From the NCBI GenBank assembly GCA_963801475.1, contig CAWDEX010000001.1, positions 2,604,001 to 2,668,000 on the forward strand: a stretch of 64,000 bases of DNA, in the 5' to 3' direction. The notes under the pieces were generated by a model, which saw nothing but the letters and a program-made list of their open reading frames with translations, did not search any database and was not told the DNA's origin. A program made the translations under genes and the position numbers. How positions within the stretch are numbered: position 1 is the stretch's first letter; every line of letters starts with the position of its first letter. Below, in pieces: positions 26,483 through 35,882 of this stretch. This stretch comes from DAOMFB01 sp963801475 (GTDB lineage Bacteria; Acidobacteriota; Thermoanaerobaculia; UBA5066).

Positions 26483-28422
26483 CGGTCCACCGGACCCTCT
26501 GCAACCGCGACTGCCCCGACGCCTGCGGCCTCGTCGTCACCGTCGAGGAGAGAAAGGTCGTGCGGGTCGGCGGCGACCCGGACCACCCCGTCACGCAGGG
26601 ATTCATCTGCTCGAGGACCTCGCAGTTCCCCGTGCGGCAGAACGACCCCTCCCGGATCACGGCACCGCTGAAGCGGACGCCCGCCGGCTTCGAGCCGGTC
26701 ACGTGGGAGGACGCGCTCGGCTCCATCGCGGACCGCCTGCTCGCCATCCGGCGGGAGTCGGGGCCGGCCGCGATCCTCCACTACCGGTCGGGGGGCTCGC
26801 TCGGCCTCCTGAAGTACGTCGTCGACCTCTTCTGGGAGTCGTTCGGGCCCGTCGCCACGAAGAGCGGCGACATCTGTTCGGGAGCCGGCGACGCGGCCCA
26901 GGAGACCGATTTTGGCCACGAGGACGCGCACGACCTCTTCGACCTTCTGAACTCGAAGAACATCCTCCTCTGGGGGAAGAACCCGAACGTCTCCAGCGTC
27001 CACCTCCTTCCGCTCCTCAGGGACGCGAAGCGGCGGGGGGCGCGGATCGCCCTGATCGACCCCGTCCGGCACAAGACGGCCTCCCTTGCCGACCTCGTCG
27101 TCCTGCCGCGCCCCGGCGGCGATTTCCACCTGGCCCTGGCCGTCGCGGCGCGCCTCTTCGAGACGGGGCGGACCGACCCGACGACCCCGTCCTGGTGCGA
27201 CGGGTTCGACGCCTTCCGCGACCTCGCCCTCTCACGCCCCGCCCACGAGTGGGCGGCGGAGGCGGACGTGGCGCCTCCCGACGTGGAGGCGATCGCCGCG
27301 ATGCTCGCGAAGCGTCCGTGCTCGATCCAGGCCGGCTGGGGGATGGCGCGGCGGATGAACGGCTCGGCCATCGTCCGCGCCCTCGACGCCCTCGGCGCCG
27401 TCAGCGGGAACCTCGGCATCCCCGGCGGCGGCGTGACCTACTACTTCAGGCGGCGGGGCGCGTTCGACACGTCGTTCCTGAAGAAGACCTACCCGAGGCA
27501 GCTCTCCGAGCCGCTTCTCGGGACGGAGATCCTCGGGGCGCGGGACCCCGAGGTCCGCGCCGTCTGGGTCACGGCCGGAAACCCCGTGGCCATGCTCCCC
27601 GACGCCGGCACTGTGGCCCGCGCCTTCGAGACACGCGAACTGGTCGTCGTAGTCGACTCGTTCCTGACGGACACGGCGCGCCGCGCGCACTGGGTCCTCC
27701 CGACGACGACCCTCGTCGAGGACGACGACCTCTTTGGGGCGTACGGCCACCACTGGCTGGGCGCTTCGACACCCGCCGTGGCGCCCCCCGAAGGAGTCTT
27801 CTCCGATCTCGAGATCGTCCAGGCGCTCGCAAAGACAATCGACGCGAGGACGGGAGAGAGCCGGGGGATTTCTTCGAAAGTAGGGGGGAATGCCCGGGAA
27901 TGGAAGCAGAGGATGCTCTCTCGGGTGGAGCCGCTGGGTGTCACCGTCTCTCGACTCGAGCGCGCGTCGGTCCGGAACCCTCTAGCTGACAAGGTGCTCT
28001 TTTCCGACCGTCGGTTTCCCACGGAGACGGGACGGATGAATCTGGTGACGTCTCTGCCGGCCTCGCCTCCCGAGGAACCCGGTTTTCCGCTCTGGCTCTT
28101 CTCCAACTCGACGGAGAGGGCCCAGAGCTCGCAATGGGCCGGGGAGCCGCCGGCGATCCTGACGGCGACGTGTCACCCCGAAGCCGCCAACGGCTTCAAC
28201 GACGGCGAGATCGTCGTCCTCGAGAGCGCCGTGGGGCGCCTCCGCGCGAAGCTGGCGTTCGACCCGACGCAGCGCCGGGACGTCGTGATCGTCCCGAAGG
28301 GGGGACACGTCGACTCCGGCACCTCGGCCAACGCCCTCATCCGCGCCCGGACGACGGACGCCGGAGAAGGTGCCGCATACCTGGACTGCCGGGTACGGAT
28401 CGTTTCGGAGACCGCGGCTTGA
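26479..28422 (+). CDS. Molybdopterin-dependent oxidoreductase (DMSO reductase superfamily)
   Basis: The product has 647 residues from GTG 26479 (GTGA overlap). An N-terminal 4Fe-4S motif CNRDCPDACG, with a fourth Cys in GFICSR, is followed by the molybdopterin domains: PLKRTPAGFEPVTWEDAL, SGDICSGAG, LLWGKNPNVSSVH, GGVTYYFRR, VTAGNPVAMLPD, and the C-terminal cofactor barrel CHPEAANGFNDGEIVVLES. There is no Tat signal, so it is cytoplasmic. The physiological substrate is not defined, and the likely metal ligand (Cys in ICSG) is tentative. It is the fourth gene of a tightly coupled run. Confidence 0.88.
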   Translation: MTVHRTLCNRDCPDACGLVVTVEERKVVRVGGDPDHPVTQGFICSRTSQFPVRQNDPSRITAPLKRTPAGFEPVTWEDALGSIADRLLAIRRESGPAAILHYRSGGSLGLLKYVVDLFWESFGPVATKSGDICSGAGDAAQETDFGHEDAHDLFDLLNSKNILLWGKNPNVSSVHLLPLLRDAKRRGARIALIDPVRHKTASLADLVVLPRPGGDFHLALAVAARLFETGRTDPTTPSWCDGFDAFRDLALSRPAHEWAAEADVAPPDVEAIAAMLAKRPCSIQAGWGMARRMNGSAIVRALDALGAVSGNLGIPGGGVTYYFRRRGAFDTSFLKKTYPRQLSEPLLGTEILGARDPEVRAVWVTAGNPVAMLPDAGTVARAFETRELVVVVDSFLTDTARRAHWVLPTTTLVEDDDLFGAYGHHWLGASTPAVAPPEGVFSDLEIVQALAKTIDARTGESRGISSKVGGNAREWKQRMLSRVEPLGVTVSRLERASVRNPLADKVLFSDRRFPTETGRMNLVTSLPASPPEEPGFPLWLFSNSTERAQSSQWAGEPPAILTATCHPEAANGFNDGEIVVLESAVGRLRAKLAFDPTQRRDVVIVPKGGHVDSGTSANALIRARTTDAGEGAAYLDCRVRIVSETAA

Positions 28423-29861
28423 GCCCATCTGCCGGCGGCGGCCGTTGTCAGGCCGCGCGCGTCCTCGTCACCGGCGCCACGGGTTACATCGGCTCCCGCC
28501 TCGTTCCCGAGCTTCTCGCCCGCGGGCACCGTGTCCGCTGCCTGGCCCGCGACCCGCGAAAGCTCCTCACCCGCGGCTGGGACGGCGTCGAGGTCGCTGC
28601 CGGAGACGTCCTCCGGGCCGAGACGCTTCCCCCGGCCCTCGCGGGAATCGACGTCGCCTACTACCTCGTTCACTCGATGCAGGGGGACCCGAAGAACTTC
28701 GCCGAGAAGGACCGCGAGGCCGCCCGCGCCTTCACGGCCGCGGCAGCGGCGTGCGGGGTGACGAGGATCGTCTACCTCGGCGGGCTCGGGAGCGGCGAGG
28801 AGCTGTCCGAGCACCTCCGGAGCCGCCAGGAAACGGGCGATGTCCTCCGGGAAGGGCCCACCCCCGTGACGGAGCTTCGCGCGGCGATCATCGTCGGCTC
28901 CGGAAGCGCTTCGTTCGAGATCATCCGCGACCTCGCCCGGAAGCTCCCGGTCATGATCTGCCCCCGCTGGGTGAACTCCCGCTGCGAGCCGATCGCCGTG
29001 CGGGACGTCCTCGGGTATCTCTCGGGCGTCCTCGATGAGCCCCGGACGGTCGGCCGGACCTTCGAGATCGGCGGCGGCGAGGTCTACACGTACGCCGACC
29101 TCATGCGGATCTGCGCGGAGGAGACGGGGCGGCGCATCCGGATCCTGACGGTCCCGTTCCTGACGCCGCGGCTCTCGGCCTACTGGCTCAACCTCGTCAC
29201 GGCCGTTCCAATGTCGATCGCCTTCCCGCTCGTCGAGGGGCTGCGGAACGACGTGGTCTGCCGGGAGACGTCGGTCCGCGACCTCCTGCCGCGCGACCTT
29301 CTCCCCTTCCGCGAGGCAGTCCGGCTCGCCCTGGGGCAGGAGAAGAAGGCGGAGGTCGCGTCGCGCTGGACCGGGGCGTCGAGCGCGGCCGCCGCCGAGC
29401 CGTGGGCGGACGGTTTGCCCCTTCTCGCGGACCGGCGCGAGGTGGCGACGTCCCTCCCGCCCGGCGCCGTCTTCGAGAGGGTCCGCCGCGTGGGCGGTGA
29501 GAACGGCTGGTACTACGCCGACTCGCTCTGGGCCCTGCGCGGCGCCCTCGACCGGCTCGTCGGAGGGGTCGGCATGCGGCGAGGCCGGCGCGATCCCGTC
29601 GAGCTCCGCGTCGGGGACGCCGTCGACTTCTGGCGCGTGGAGCGCTTCGAGGAGGGGCGGCTCCTCGGCCTCCGGGCGGAGATGAAGCTCCCCGGGCAGG
29701 CCCGCCTCACTTTCGAGGTCGAACCGCGCGAGGGCGGCTCCCTGCTGCGACAGACGGCCGAGTTCCACCCGGACGGCCCGGCCGGACGCGCCTACTGGTA
29801 CGCCCTTCTCCCCGTGCACCGGCTGATCTTCCGCCGGATGGCCGAGCGGATCGCGGTCTAG
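28419..29861 (+). CDS. NAD(P)-binding SDR/NmrA-like protein with C-terminal DUF2867
   Basis: The product has 480 residues starting at TTG 28419 (TTGA overlap with the preceding stop). The Rossmann motif is VLVTGATGYIGSRLVPELL, followed by GDVLRAETLPPALAGIDVAYYLVHS and IVYLGGLG, as in atypical SDRs. Residues about 320-480 match DUF2867 (WYYADSLWALRGALDRLVGG, GRRDPVELRVGDAVDFWRVE, LLPVHRLIFRRMAERI). This two-domain protein is common but uncharacterised. It ends the operon; its stop shares CTAG with the convergent M16 gene. Confidence 0.88.
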   Translation: MSPSAGGGRCQAARVLVTGATGYIGSRLVPELLARGHRVRCLARDPRKLLTRGWDGVEVAAGDVLRAETLPPALAGIDVAYYLVHSMQGDPKNFAEKDREAARAFTAAAAACGVTRIVYLGGLGSGEELSEHLRSRQETGDVLREGPTPVTELRAAIIVGSGSASFEIIRDLARKLPVMICPRWVNSRCEPIAVRDVLGYLSGVLDEPRTVGRTFEIGGGEVYTYADLMRICAEETGRRIRILTVPFLTPRLSAYWLNLVTAVPMSIAFPLVEGLRNDVVCRETSVRDLLPRDLLPFREAVRLALGQEKKAEVASRWTGASSAAAAEPWADGLPLLADRREVATSLPPGAVFERVRRVGGENGWYYADSLWALRGALDRLVGGVGMRRGRRDPVELRVGDAVDFWRVERFEEGRLLGLRAEMKLPGQARLTFEVEPREGGSLLRQTAEFHPDGPAGRAYWYALLPVHRLIFRRMAERIAV

Positions 29862-31276
29862 TTTCCCGGGTGTCCGGCGGAAACGAACGGCTCCAGCTCT
29901 TCCTGGATCTTCGCCGCGTCGCCCACCGCCACGACCTGCGCACGCGCCGCCGACAGGTACGTCTTCGAGACGCGCTTCACGTCGGCCTTCGTGACCTTCG
30001 CGAGCGCCTCGGTCGTCCGCCCGATCTCGGAGGGCGGAAGGCCGAGGACCCAGAGGCGCGACAGCTCGTCCGCGAGCCCCGGGCTCGTCTGGAGCGAGAT
30101 CGCCTTCAGGCCGACGAAGACGCGGCGGGCGCGGTCCATCTCCTCGTCGGTCGGCTCCGTCGTCCCCATCCGCGTCATCTCGTGGAAGATCTCGCCCAGC
30201 GCGGCCCCCGTGACGTCGTTGCGGACGGCGGCATGGCTGCGCACGGTCCCGCGGGCGGCGAGCCACCGGACACTCGCTCCCGGTGAGTACGTGTAGCCCT
30301 TCTCTTCGCGCAGGTTCTGGACGAGGCGCGACGTGAAGGCTCCACCGTAGATCGTCATGGCCATCTCGAGGGCGCTGGCGTCCGCGCTCGTCCGGAGCGG
30401 CCCGAGGAGGCCGACGGTGAGGACCGACTGGACGGACCCGGGACGGTCGAGGATCTCGATCCTTCGGGGTCCGGAGGGAGGCTTCGCTTCGGGCGTCGGC
30501 GGCGGGGCGTCGCCGCTCCCCTTCCAGCTTCCGAAGAGGCGGGCCACCTCGGCCGTGACGGCGGCCGGGTCGACGGCGCCGACGACCAGGAGAAGGCTCC
30601 GCTCGGGCCGCAGCCGCCGGCGGCTCTCGGTACGGAGTCGCTCGGGGCTGGCGGCGTCGATCGAGGCGCCGGTCGGCGCGATCACGCCGTACGGATGGCT
30701 TCCGTAGAGCACCCGGGCGAAGGAGCGCGCAGCCAGCCACGCGGGATCGGATTCGTCGGTTTCGAGGCGCTCGTGGGCAAGGGCCTTGATCCGGGCGACG
30801 CCTTCCGCGGGGAAGGAGGCGTTTCGCGCCACGTCGGCGACGAGGTCGAGAAGAAGAGGCATCGTCGCGGCGAGGCCCGACACGCTGATCGCGAGGGAGT
30901 CCGGCAGGGCCCCGGTCGCGAGGTCCCCCCCGGCTCCCTGAGCGGCCATCGCCAGCTGCGGCCCGCTCCGTGCCGACGTTCCTTCCTTGAGAGCGTCGGC
31001 GAGGAGCTGGGCGAGGCCCGGCTCGGCCTGAGCGTCGTCCGAGAGGCCGCCGCGGACCACGAGACGGACGCTGACGAGCGGAACACCGTCCCTCCGGACG
31101 ACCTGCACGTCGAGTCCGTTCGGGAGCGTCGTCCTGACGACGTCGGGAGTCGGGAGCGGCTTGTCCGGAAGGAGCACGGGGAGTTCGCTGGGAAACGTCA
31201 TCGGATCGGCCTTCTTCGGGATCTCGGCGAGAAGCGGGAGGGCGGCGGTGAGGAGGACGGCGGCTGCGAGCTTCAC
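29858..31276 (-). CDS. M16-family peptidase-like protein, non-catalytic partner
   Basis: The product has 472 residues from GTG 31276 (GTGA overlap with the upstream M16 gene). A signal peptide (VKLAAAVLLTAALPLLA) exports it. It has the M16 architecture of two similar halves, including TTLPNGLDVQVVRRD and LREEKGYTYSPGASVR, but the zinc motif HxxEH is absent: the position reads QLLADALKEG. Paired catalytic and inactive M16 subunits act together in the periplasm on oligopeptides or pilin-like substrates. Confidence 0.88.
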   Translation of the reverse strand: MKLAAAVLLTAALPLLAEIPKKADPMTFPSELPVLLPDKPLPTPDVVRTTLPNGLDVQVVRRDGVPLVSVRLVVRGGLSDDAQAEPGLAQLLADALKEGTSARSGPQLAMAAQGAGGDLATGALPDSLAISVSGLAATMPLLLDLVADVARNASFPAEGVARIKALAHERLETDESDPAWLAARSFARVLYGSHPYGVIAPTGASIDAASPERLRTESRRRLRPERSLLLVVGAVDPAAVTAEVARLFGSWKGSGDAPPPTPEAKPPSGPRRIEILDRPGSVQSVLTVGLLGPLRTSADASALEMAMTIYGGAFTSRLVQNLREEKGYTYSPGASVRWLAARGTVRSHAAVRNDVTGAALGEIFHEMTRMGTTEPTDEEMDRARRVFVGLKAISLQTSPGLADELSRLWVLGLPPSEIGRTTEALAKVTKADVKRVSKTYLSAARAQVVAVGDAAKIQEELEPFVSAGHPGN

Positions 31277-32649
31277 GGCGTGGCTCCCGGCCTGTCCACC
31301 TGTCCGGCTGGTCCCTTCGGAGGCGTGACGACGACCGTCGCCCGGGCGGACGGAACGAGCCACGAGGCGGCGCGCCGGACGTCCGCGCCCGTCACCGCTT
31401 CGACCCGATTCGGGAATCCAAGGAGCCCGTCCGGACCGCCGTCGAAGGCGGTCGCCTGGGCGAGCTCCGCGGAGAGCCCGAGCCGCGACTCGAGGTTCCC
31501 GTACCAGTCGGCGAGGATCTTCGTCTTCACGCGCGCGAGCTCTTCCGCCGGCACCCCTTCTTTCGCGATCCGCGTCACTTCCGCGTCGAAGGCTTCGAGC
31601 ACTTTCGCGTATGGCACGCCCCGCTTGTAGGCGATGCGCGAGAGGAGCAGCGTGGTCCCGTCGTACCAGGCGCCTCCCTGGAAGGGGTTGAAGCCTCCCG
31701 AGACGTCCGTCGCGATCTCCCTCCCCTCCACGAGTGCGGCGTAGAGACGGGCGGCGCGGCCGTTGTGGAGGAGCTCGCCGAGGACGAGGAGCGGGACGGC
31801 GTCGGCGTGCGTCCGGGCGGGCATCCGCCAGCCCATCGCGAGGGCGGGCGTCTTCGCGAGCGCCGATTCCTTCACGACGACGGCGCTCCGGACGCGCGGC
31901 GGCTCGAAGAGGTCGGGGCGGGCCGGCGTCTCGCCTCTCGGGATCGCGCCAAAGTACTTCTCGACCTTCGAGAAGACCTCCGCCGCCGGGACGTCCCCGG
32001 CGATCGCGAGGACGGCGTTGTTCGGGCGGTAGTAGGCCGAGAAGAAGCTCTTCACGTCCGCGACCGACGCCGCGTCGAGGTCGTGGAAGTCGCCATAGCC
32101 GTCGTGGGCGTTTTCCCACTTGTCGAAGAGCGCCTTCGGAAGGTCCTGATACTCGAAGAGCCCGTACGGATCGTTCTGGACGTTGACGCGGATCTCCTCC
32201 TTGACGACGTCCCGCTGGTTGTCGAGGGCTTCCGGCTTGAACGCGAGCGCCTTCATCCGGTCCGCTTCCAGCCAGAGAAAGCGGTCGAGCGCCGGGGAAG
32301 GAAACGACTCGACGTAGATCGTCACGTCCGGCCGCGTCTGTCCGTTGTTCGTCCCTCCCGATCCTTCGCAGACCCGGTCGAAGACCCCCTTCGGCGCGTT
32401 CGGCGTCCCCTCGAACATCAGGTGCTCGAAGAGATGGGCGAAGCCGGTCCGGTTCCTCGGCTCGAGGCGCGAGCCGATCCGGTAGAGAACGGTGAGGCCG
32501 ACCACCGGGCTGCCCGGCTGCTCGGAAACGACGACGGTGAGACCGTTCGACAGGACGCGCGTCTTCACAGGGAGGCTCATTCTCGGCGACGGAGCGCCGG
32601 GCGGAGGCGCGAGGAGCGCCGGGATCAGGACGAGGGCGGCGGACAGCAC
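31273..32649 (-). CDS. M16-family zinc metallopeptidase, catalytic subunit
   Basis: The product has 458 residues from GTG 32649. The N-terminus is a signal peptide (MLSAALVLIPALLAPP). The zinc motif H-x2-E-H is FAHLFEHLMFEG (His72, Glu75, His76), with the downstream glutamate in DVVKEEIRVNVQ. Mature protein probably works in the periplasm on peptides together with the following non-catalytic homologue, whose start overlaps this stop. The gene follows the acyl-CoA dehydrogenase on the same strand by 13 bases. Confidence 0.9.
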   Translation of the reverse strand: MLSAALVLIPALLAPPPGAPSPRMSLPVKTRVLSNGLTVVVSEQPGSPVVGLTVLYRIGSRLEPRNRTGFAHLFEHLMFEGTPNAPKGVFDRVCEGSGGTNNGQTRPDVTIYVESFPSPALDRFLWLEADRMKALAFKPEALDNQRDVVKEEIRVNVQNDPYGLFEYQDLPKALFDKWENAHDGYGDFHDLDAASVADVKSFFSAYYRPNNAVLAIAGDVPAAEVFSKVEKYFGAIPRGETPARPDLFEPPRVRSAVVVKESALAKTPALAMGWRMPARTHADAVPLLVLGELLHNGRAARLYAALVEGREIATDVSGGFNPFQGGAWYDGTTLLLSRIAYKRGVPYAKVLEAFDAEVTRIAKEGVPAEELARVKTKILADWYGNLESRLGLSAELAQATAFDGGPDGLLGFPNRVEAVTGADVRRAASWLVPSARATVVVTPPKGPAGQVDRPGATP

Positions 32650-32662
32650 GGGCGAGGGATTC

Positions 32663-33850
32663 TCACCCCTTCAGGAGCTGACGGGCGATGACCATCCGCT
32701 GGATCTCGGAGGTCCCTTCGCCGATCGTGCAGAGCTTCACGTCGCGGTAGAACTTCTCGGCACGGTAGTCCTTCGTGAAACCGTAGCCGCCGTGGATCTG
32801 GACGGCGAGGTTCGCGACTTTCACCGAGACCTCCGAGGCGAAGAGCTTCGCCATGGCGGACTCCTTCGTCGTCTTCGCCCCGCGGTCCTTCAGGAGGGCG
32901 GCCCGCATCGTCAGGAGGCGCGCGGCGTCGATCTCCGTCGCCATGTCGGCGAGGTAGTTCTGGATCGACTGGAACTCCGCGATCGGATGGCCGAACTGCT
33001 CCCGCTGCTTCGCGTAGGCGAGGGCGCCCTCGAAGGCCCCCTGCGCCATGCCGAGCGCCAGCGCCGCGATGGAGATCCGCCCGCCGTCGAGCACCTTCAT
33101 CGCCTGGACGAAGCCCTCGCCGGCGTTCCCGATGAGGTGTCCCTTCGGGATGCGGCAATCCTCCATCACGAGCGTCGCCGTGTCGGAGGCCCGGAGGCCC
33201 AGCTTGTTCTCCTTCTTGCCGGCGTGGATCCCCTTCTGGTGGAGGTCCACCACGAAGGCCGAGATGCCGTGGGTTCCGGCCGTCCGGTCGGTCACCGCCA
33301 TCAGGACGGCCACGTCGCCGACGGAGCCGTGGGTGATGAAGTTCTTCGAGCCGTTCAGGATCCACTCGTTCCCGTCCAGAACGGCCGTCGTCCGGGTCCC
33401 CTTCGCGTCGCTCCCGGCGCCGGCCTCGGTCAGCCCCCACGCCCCGATCAGCTTTCCCTCGGCGAGGGGAACGACCCAGCGCCTCTTCTGCTCCTCGGTG
33501 CCGAAGAGGAAGAGGTGGTTCGTGCAGAGGCTGTTGTGCGCCGCGACGGAGATGCCGATCGAGCCGTCCACGCGCGACAGCTCCTCGACCACGTTCACGT
33601 AATCGACGTACGAGAGTCCCGCCCCGCCGTAGGCCTCGGGAAAGATGACCCCCATCATGCCGAGCTCGCCGAGCTTCCGCACGATCTCGCGCGGGAAGAT
33701 CTGCGCCTCGTCCCATTCCATGACGTGCGGCGCGATTTCCGACTCCGCGAACTCGCGGACCATCTTCTTCACGGCAAGCTGCTCGGCCGTCAGGGCGAAG
33801 CCATCCGCGAAGGCTGCAGCCGAAGGAGGAGCGTCGAGTACAGTGCTCAT
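32663..33850 (-). CDS. Acyl-CoA dehydrogenase
   Basis: The product has 395 residues. This FAD enzyme oxidises acyl-CoA to enoyl-CoA in the cytoplasm. Signatures are LTEAGAGSDAKGTRTTA (flavin-binding loop), QAMKVLDGGRISIAALALG, QYFG-like KQREQFGHPIAEFQSIQ, IHGGYGFTKDYRAEKFYRDVK and GEGTSEIQRMVIARQLL near the end. The sequence is close to short/branched-chain or butyryl-CoA types; chain length cannot be fixed. Start ATG 33850 lies beside an inverted/direct GTCAAA repeat cluster that probably controls it. Confidence 0.94.
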   Translation of the reverse strand: MSTVLDAPPSAAAFADGFALTAEQLAVKKMVREFAESEIAPHVMEWDEAQIFPREIVRKLGELGMMGVIFPEAYGGAGLSYVDYVNVVEELSRVDGSIGISVAAHNSLCTNHLFLFGTEEQKRRWVVPLAEGKLIGAWGLTEAGAGSDAKGTRTTAVLDGNEWILNGSKNFITHGSVGDVAVLMAVTDRTAGTHGISAFVVDLHQKGIHAGKKENKLGLRASDTATLVMEDCRIPKGHLIGNAGEGFVQAMKVLDGGRISIAALALGMAQGAFEGALAYAKQREQFGHPIAEFQSIQNYLADMATEIDAARLLTMRAALLKDRGAKTTKESAMAKLFASEVSVKVANLAVQIHGGYGFTKDYRAEKFYRDVKLCTIGEGTSEIQRMVIARQLLKG

Positions 33851-33859
33851 CGATTCACC

Positions 33860-33901
33860 CCGGGGCGCCCCGGCGTCAAATCTTTGACAGGGGCGTCAAA
33901 T
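33860..33901 (-). promoter_or_regulatory. Operator-like repeats upstream of the acyl-CoA dehydrogenase gene
   Basis: GTCAAA-TC-TTTGAC (33876-33889) is an inverted repeat, and a further half site GTCAAA lies at 33895-33900. GGCGTCAAAT occurs twice with starts exactly 20 bases apart (33872, 33892), two helical turns. A perfect palindrome CCGGGGCGCCCCGG sits at 33860-33873 just before the start codon. The layout suits a dimeric repressor such as a TetR-type fatty-acid regulator, but none is encoded nearby. Confidence 0.4.
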
Positions 33902-33908
33902 TTCGCGG

Positions 33909-35882
33909 CTATCTTACCGCGCCCGCCGCCGGGACCGGAGGAAGCGACGACAGGGGGACGAGCGCGGTTCCCGGGTAGTACCGGGCGAGGATCTCGGCGT
34001 GCGTCCGGCCCGAGAGCGCCATGCCGAAAGCCCCCGTCTGGCAGAGACCCACGCCGTGGCCCCAGCCGCGCCCGTAGAAGGTGAAGACGGGTGCCCCCTT
34101 CTCGTCCTTTCCCGAGGCGACCGTGAAGAGCGTCTCCGGAAGCCCGAGAGCGAAGCGGATCTCGAGGCCGGTCAGGAAGACGGCCCCGGCGTCCGTCGTC
34201 ACGCGGACGTGCTTCGCGCGTCCCGACACCCCCCGCCCGAGGACTTCGACCTTCTTCGCGACGCTCCCGGTCCGGGACGGATCGCGCTCGCGGAGCTTTC
34301 CCGCCAGCTCCTCCCCGGTGAAACGGCGCGTCCAATGGATCCAGGCCGACTCGCGCTCGTAGGTTCCCGAGGCGGGAGCCGGCGGCCTGACCAGGCCGAC
34401 CGCACGACCGCCCCGGACGAAGACGCGGACCCGGTCGCCGGGATAGGCGTGCAGCGCGCCGACCGGGGTCAAGGCCTCGGCCGAGCCCGTGAGGAGCGCC
34501 GGCGGGGCGAGCGGGTAGCTCCCCTTCCCCTTCGGCCCTTTCACGACGATCTCGTCGCCCGAAACGCCGACCAGCCGTCCTTCCAGCTCCTCGAAATCCC
34601 CGAGACGAGCGAGAAGGCCGGCCCAGAGCCCCGCGGCTTCCTCGGGCTGCAGGGCCCGGGACGTCGGCAATGCGGCTCCTCCGGCGAGCTGGAAGCGCGA
34701 CAGAAGCGCCCAGGCCGTGCGTGCTTTCGGGCTCCAGGAGGCGGGGGCCTCGTCGCGCTCGACCTCCTCCGTGAGCAGAGCGGCGTCCCCGAATCCGCCC
34801 GCCTCGACGATCTCCTCATATGCAGAGGCCGGCCAGAGGGCGTGCGCGCCGCTCCGGGGCGGGAGGCCGAGTCGCGCACGGACGGCGTTCCGCGCGGCGA
34901 CCACTCCGGCGGGCGTCGGGTCCATTCCGAGCGACGCCAGGAGCGCGCGGCCGCGCGCCCCGAGGAGCGTCGTCGTCCGGGCCGTCCCCTTCGCGACGGG
35001 GCGCCCGGGGAGGGTGACAGGCGTCTCGCCCGAACAGACGACGGAGACGAGGTAGGGGCGCGGTGAGGCGGCCGTCGTGAAGACGTCGGCCCCGTTTTCC
35101 GTCTTTCCGCCGCAGGTGGAGGTGAAGAGGGCGTCGGCGAGCTTCCCGTCGAAGACGAGCACCTCGCCGGCGGTCTCGTCGACGGCGCGAGAGGAGAGAG
35201 GCTGCTCGACGGCGACGCCGCCGTAGACCTGACAGCGCGGCGTGGCGCAGAGATCGTAACCCTCCGCGGCGAAGTCGCCGCGCCGCTTGAGCGCGTAGGT
35301 CCGGGCGGCCACGGCCTGCGCCTCGAGCGCCTCCACCTCGTCGTAGACGCGGGGCCCCATCTCGGCGGGAACGACCCCTTTCAGGTAGTCCTCCAGGTTC
35401 ACTCGGTTGATCACGTGGAGCGTCCCGCGCGCCGTGGCGCGGACCAGGATGGTTCCGCGGTACGACGATTCGGCGAACGGGACGGGGCCCCCGTCGACCC
35501 GGGCCAGCGCGACCGGAGAGGTCCGCTCCTCGCTCCTCCCGTTCTCCTCGACGAGGAGGACGCCGGAGGCGGGAGCCGGGCGGAAGACGAGCGCGCCGCG
35601 GCGCACCACGCACTTCCCGCCGGAGAGAACGAGCCACTCCCCCGCCGGAAAGGACGCCGTGGGACGGTCGATCGCGACGGCGACGTCGAGAGCGACGGGC
35701 TTCACCTCCGGAAAGACGGGAACCGGAGCCGGGGTCGGCGCCGGGACGGCCGTCGCCATCGGACCGGGCGTCGGTGTCGGAGACGACGGGACGACGGGCG
35801 GCGGGCCCGGGGCACAGGAGGAGACGGCGAGGAGGAGGCCGGCGGCGAGCGCCCGGCGCAGCCGGAGCGATTCGCGGCTCAC
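33909..35882 (-). CDS. SpoIID/LytB-domain lipoprotein
   Basis: The product has 657 residues from GTG 35882 (GTGA overlap with dnaC-like). A lipobox VSSC near residue 22 and a Pro/Thr-rich linker (PVVPSSPTPTPGP) suggest lipid anchoring. Residues about 135-300 hold the SpoIID core: NRVNLEDYLKGVVPAEM, AVAARTYAL and FTSTCGGKTENGADVF. The C-terminus has GRGWGHGVGLCQTGAFGMA. SpoIID-type enzymes are lytic transglycosylases acting on peptidoglycan glycan strands lacking peptide stems. An insert of roughly 250 residues separates the motifs, longer than usual. It acts in the periplasm. Confidence 0.88.
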   Translation of the reverse strand: MSRESLRLRRALAAGLLLAVSSCAPGPPPVVPSSPTPTPGPMATAVPAPTPAPVPVFPEVKPVALDVAVAIDRPTASFPAGEWLVLSGGKCVVRRGALVFRPAPASGVLLVEENGRSEERTSPVALARVDGGPVPFAESSYRGTILVRATARGTLHVINRVNLEDYLKGVVPAEMGPRVYDEVEALEAQAVAARTYALKRRGDFAAEGYDLCATPRCQVYGGVAVEQPLSSRAVDETAGEVLVFDGKLADALFTSTCGGKTENGADVFTTAASPRPYLVSVVCSGETPVTLPGRPVAKGTARTTTLLGARGRALLASLGMDPTPAGVVAARNAVRARLGLPPRSGAHALWPASAYEEIVEAGGFGDAALLTEEVERDEAPASWSPKARTAWALLSRFQLAGGAALPTSRALQPEEAAGLWAGLLARLGDFEELEGRLVGVSGDEIVVKGPKGKGSYPLAPPALLTGSAEALTPVGALHAYPGDRVRVFVRGGRAVGLVRPPAPASGTYERESAWIHWTRRFTGEELAGKLRERDPSRTGSVAKKVEVLGRGVSGRAKHVRVTTDAGAVFLTGLEIRFALGLPETLFTVASGKDEKGAPVFTFYGRGWGHGVGLCQTGAFGMALSGRTHAEILARYYPGTALVPLSSLPPVPAAGAVR

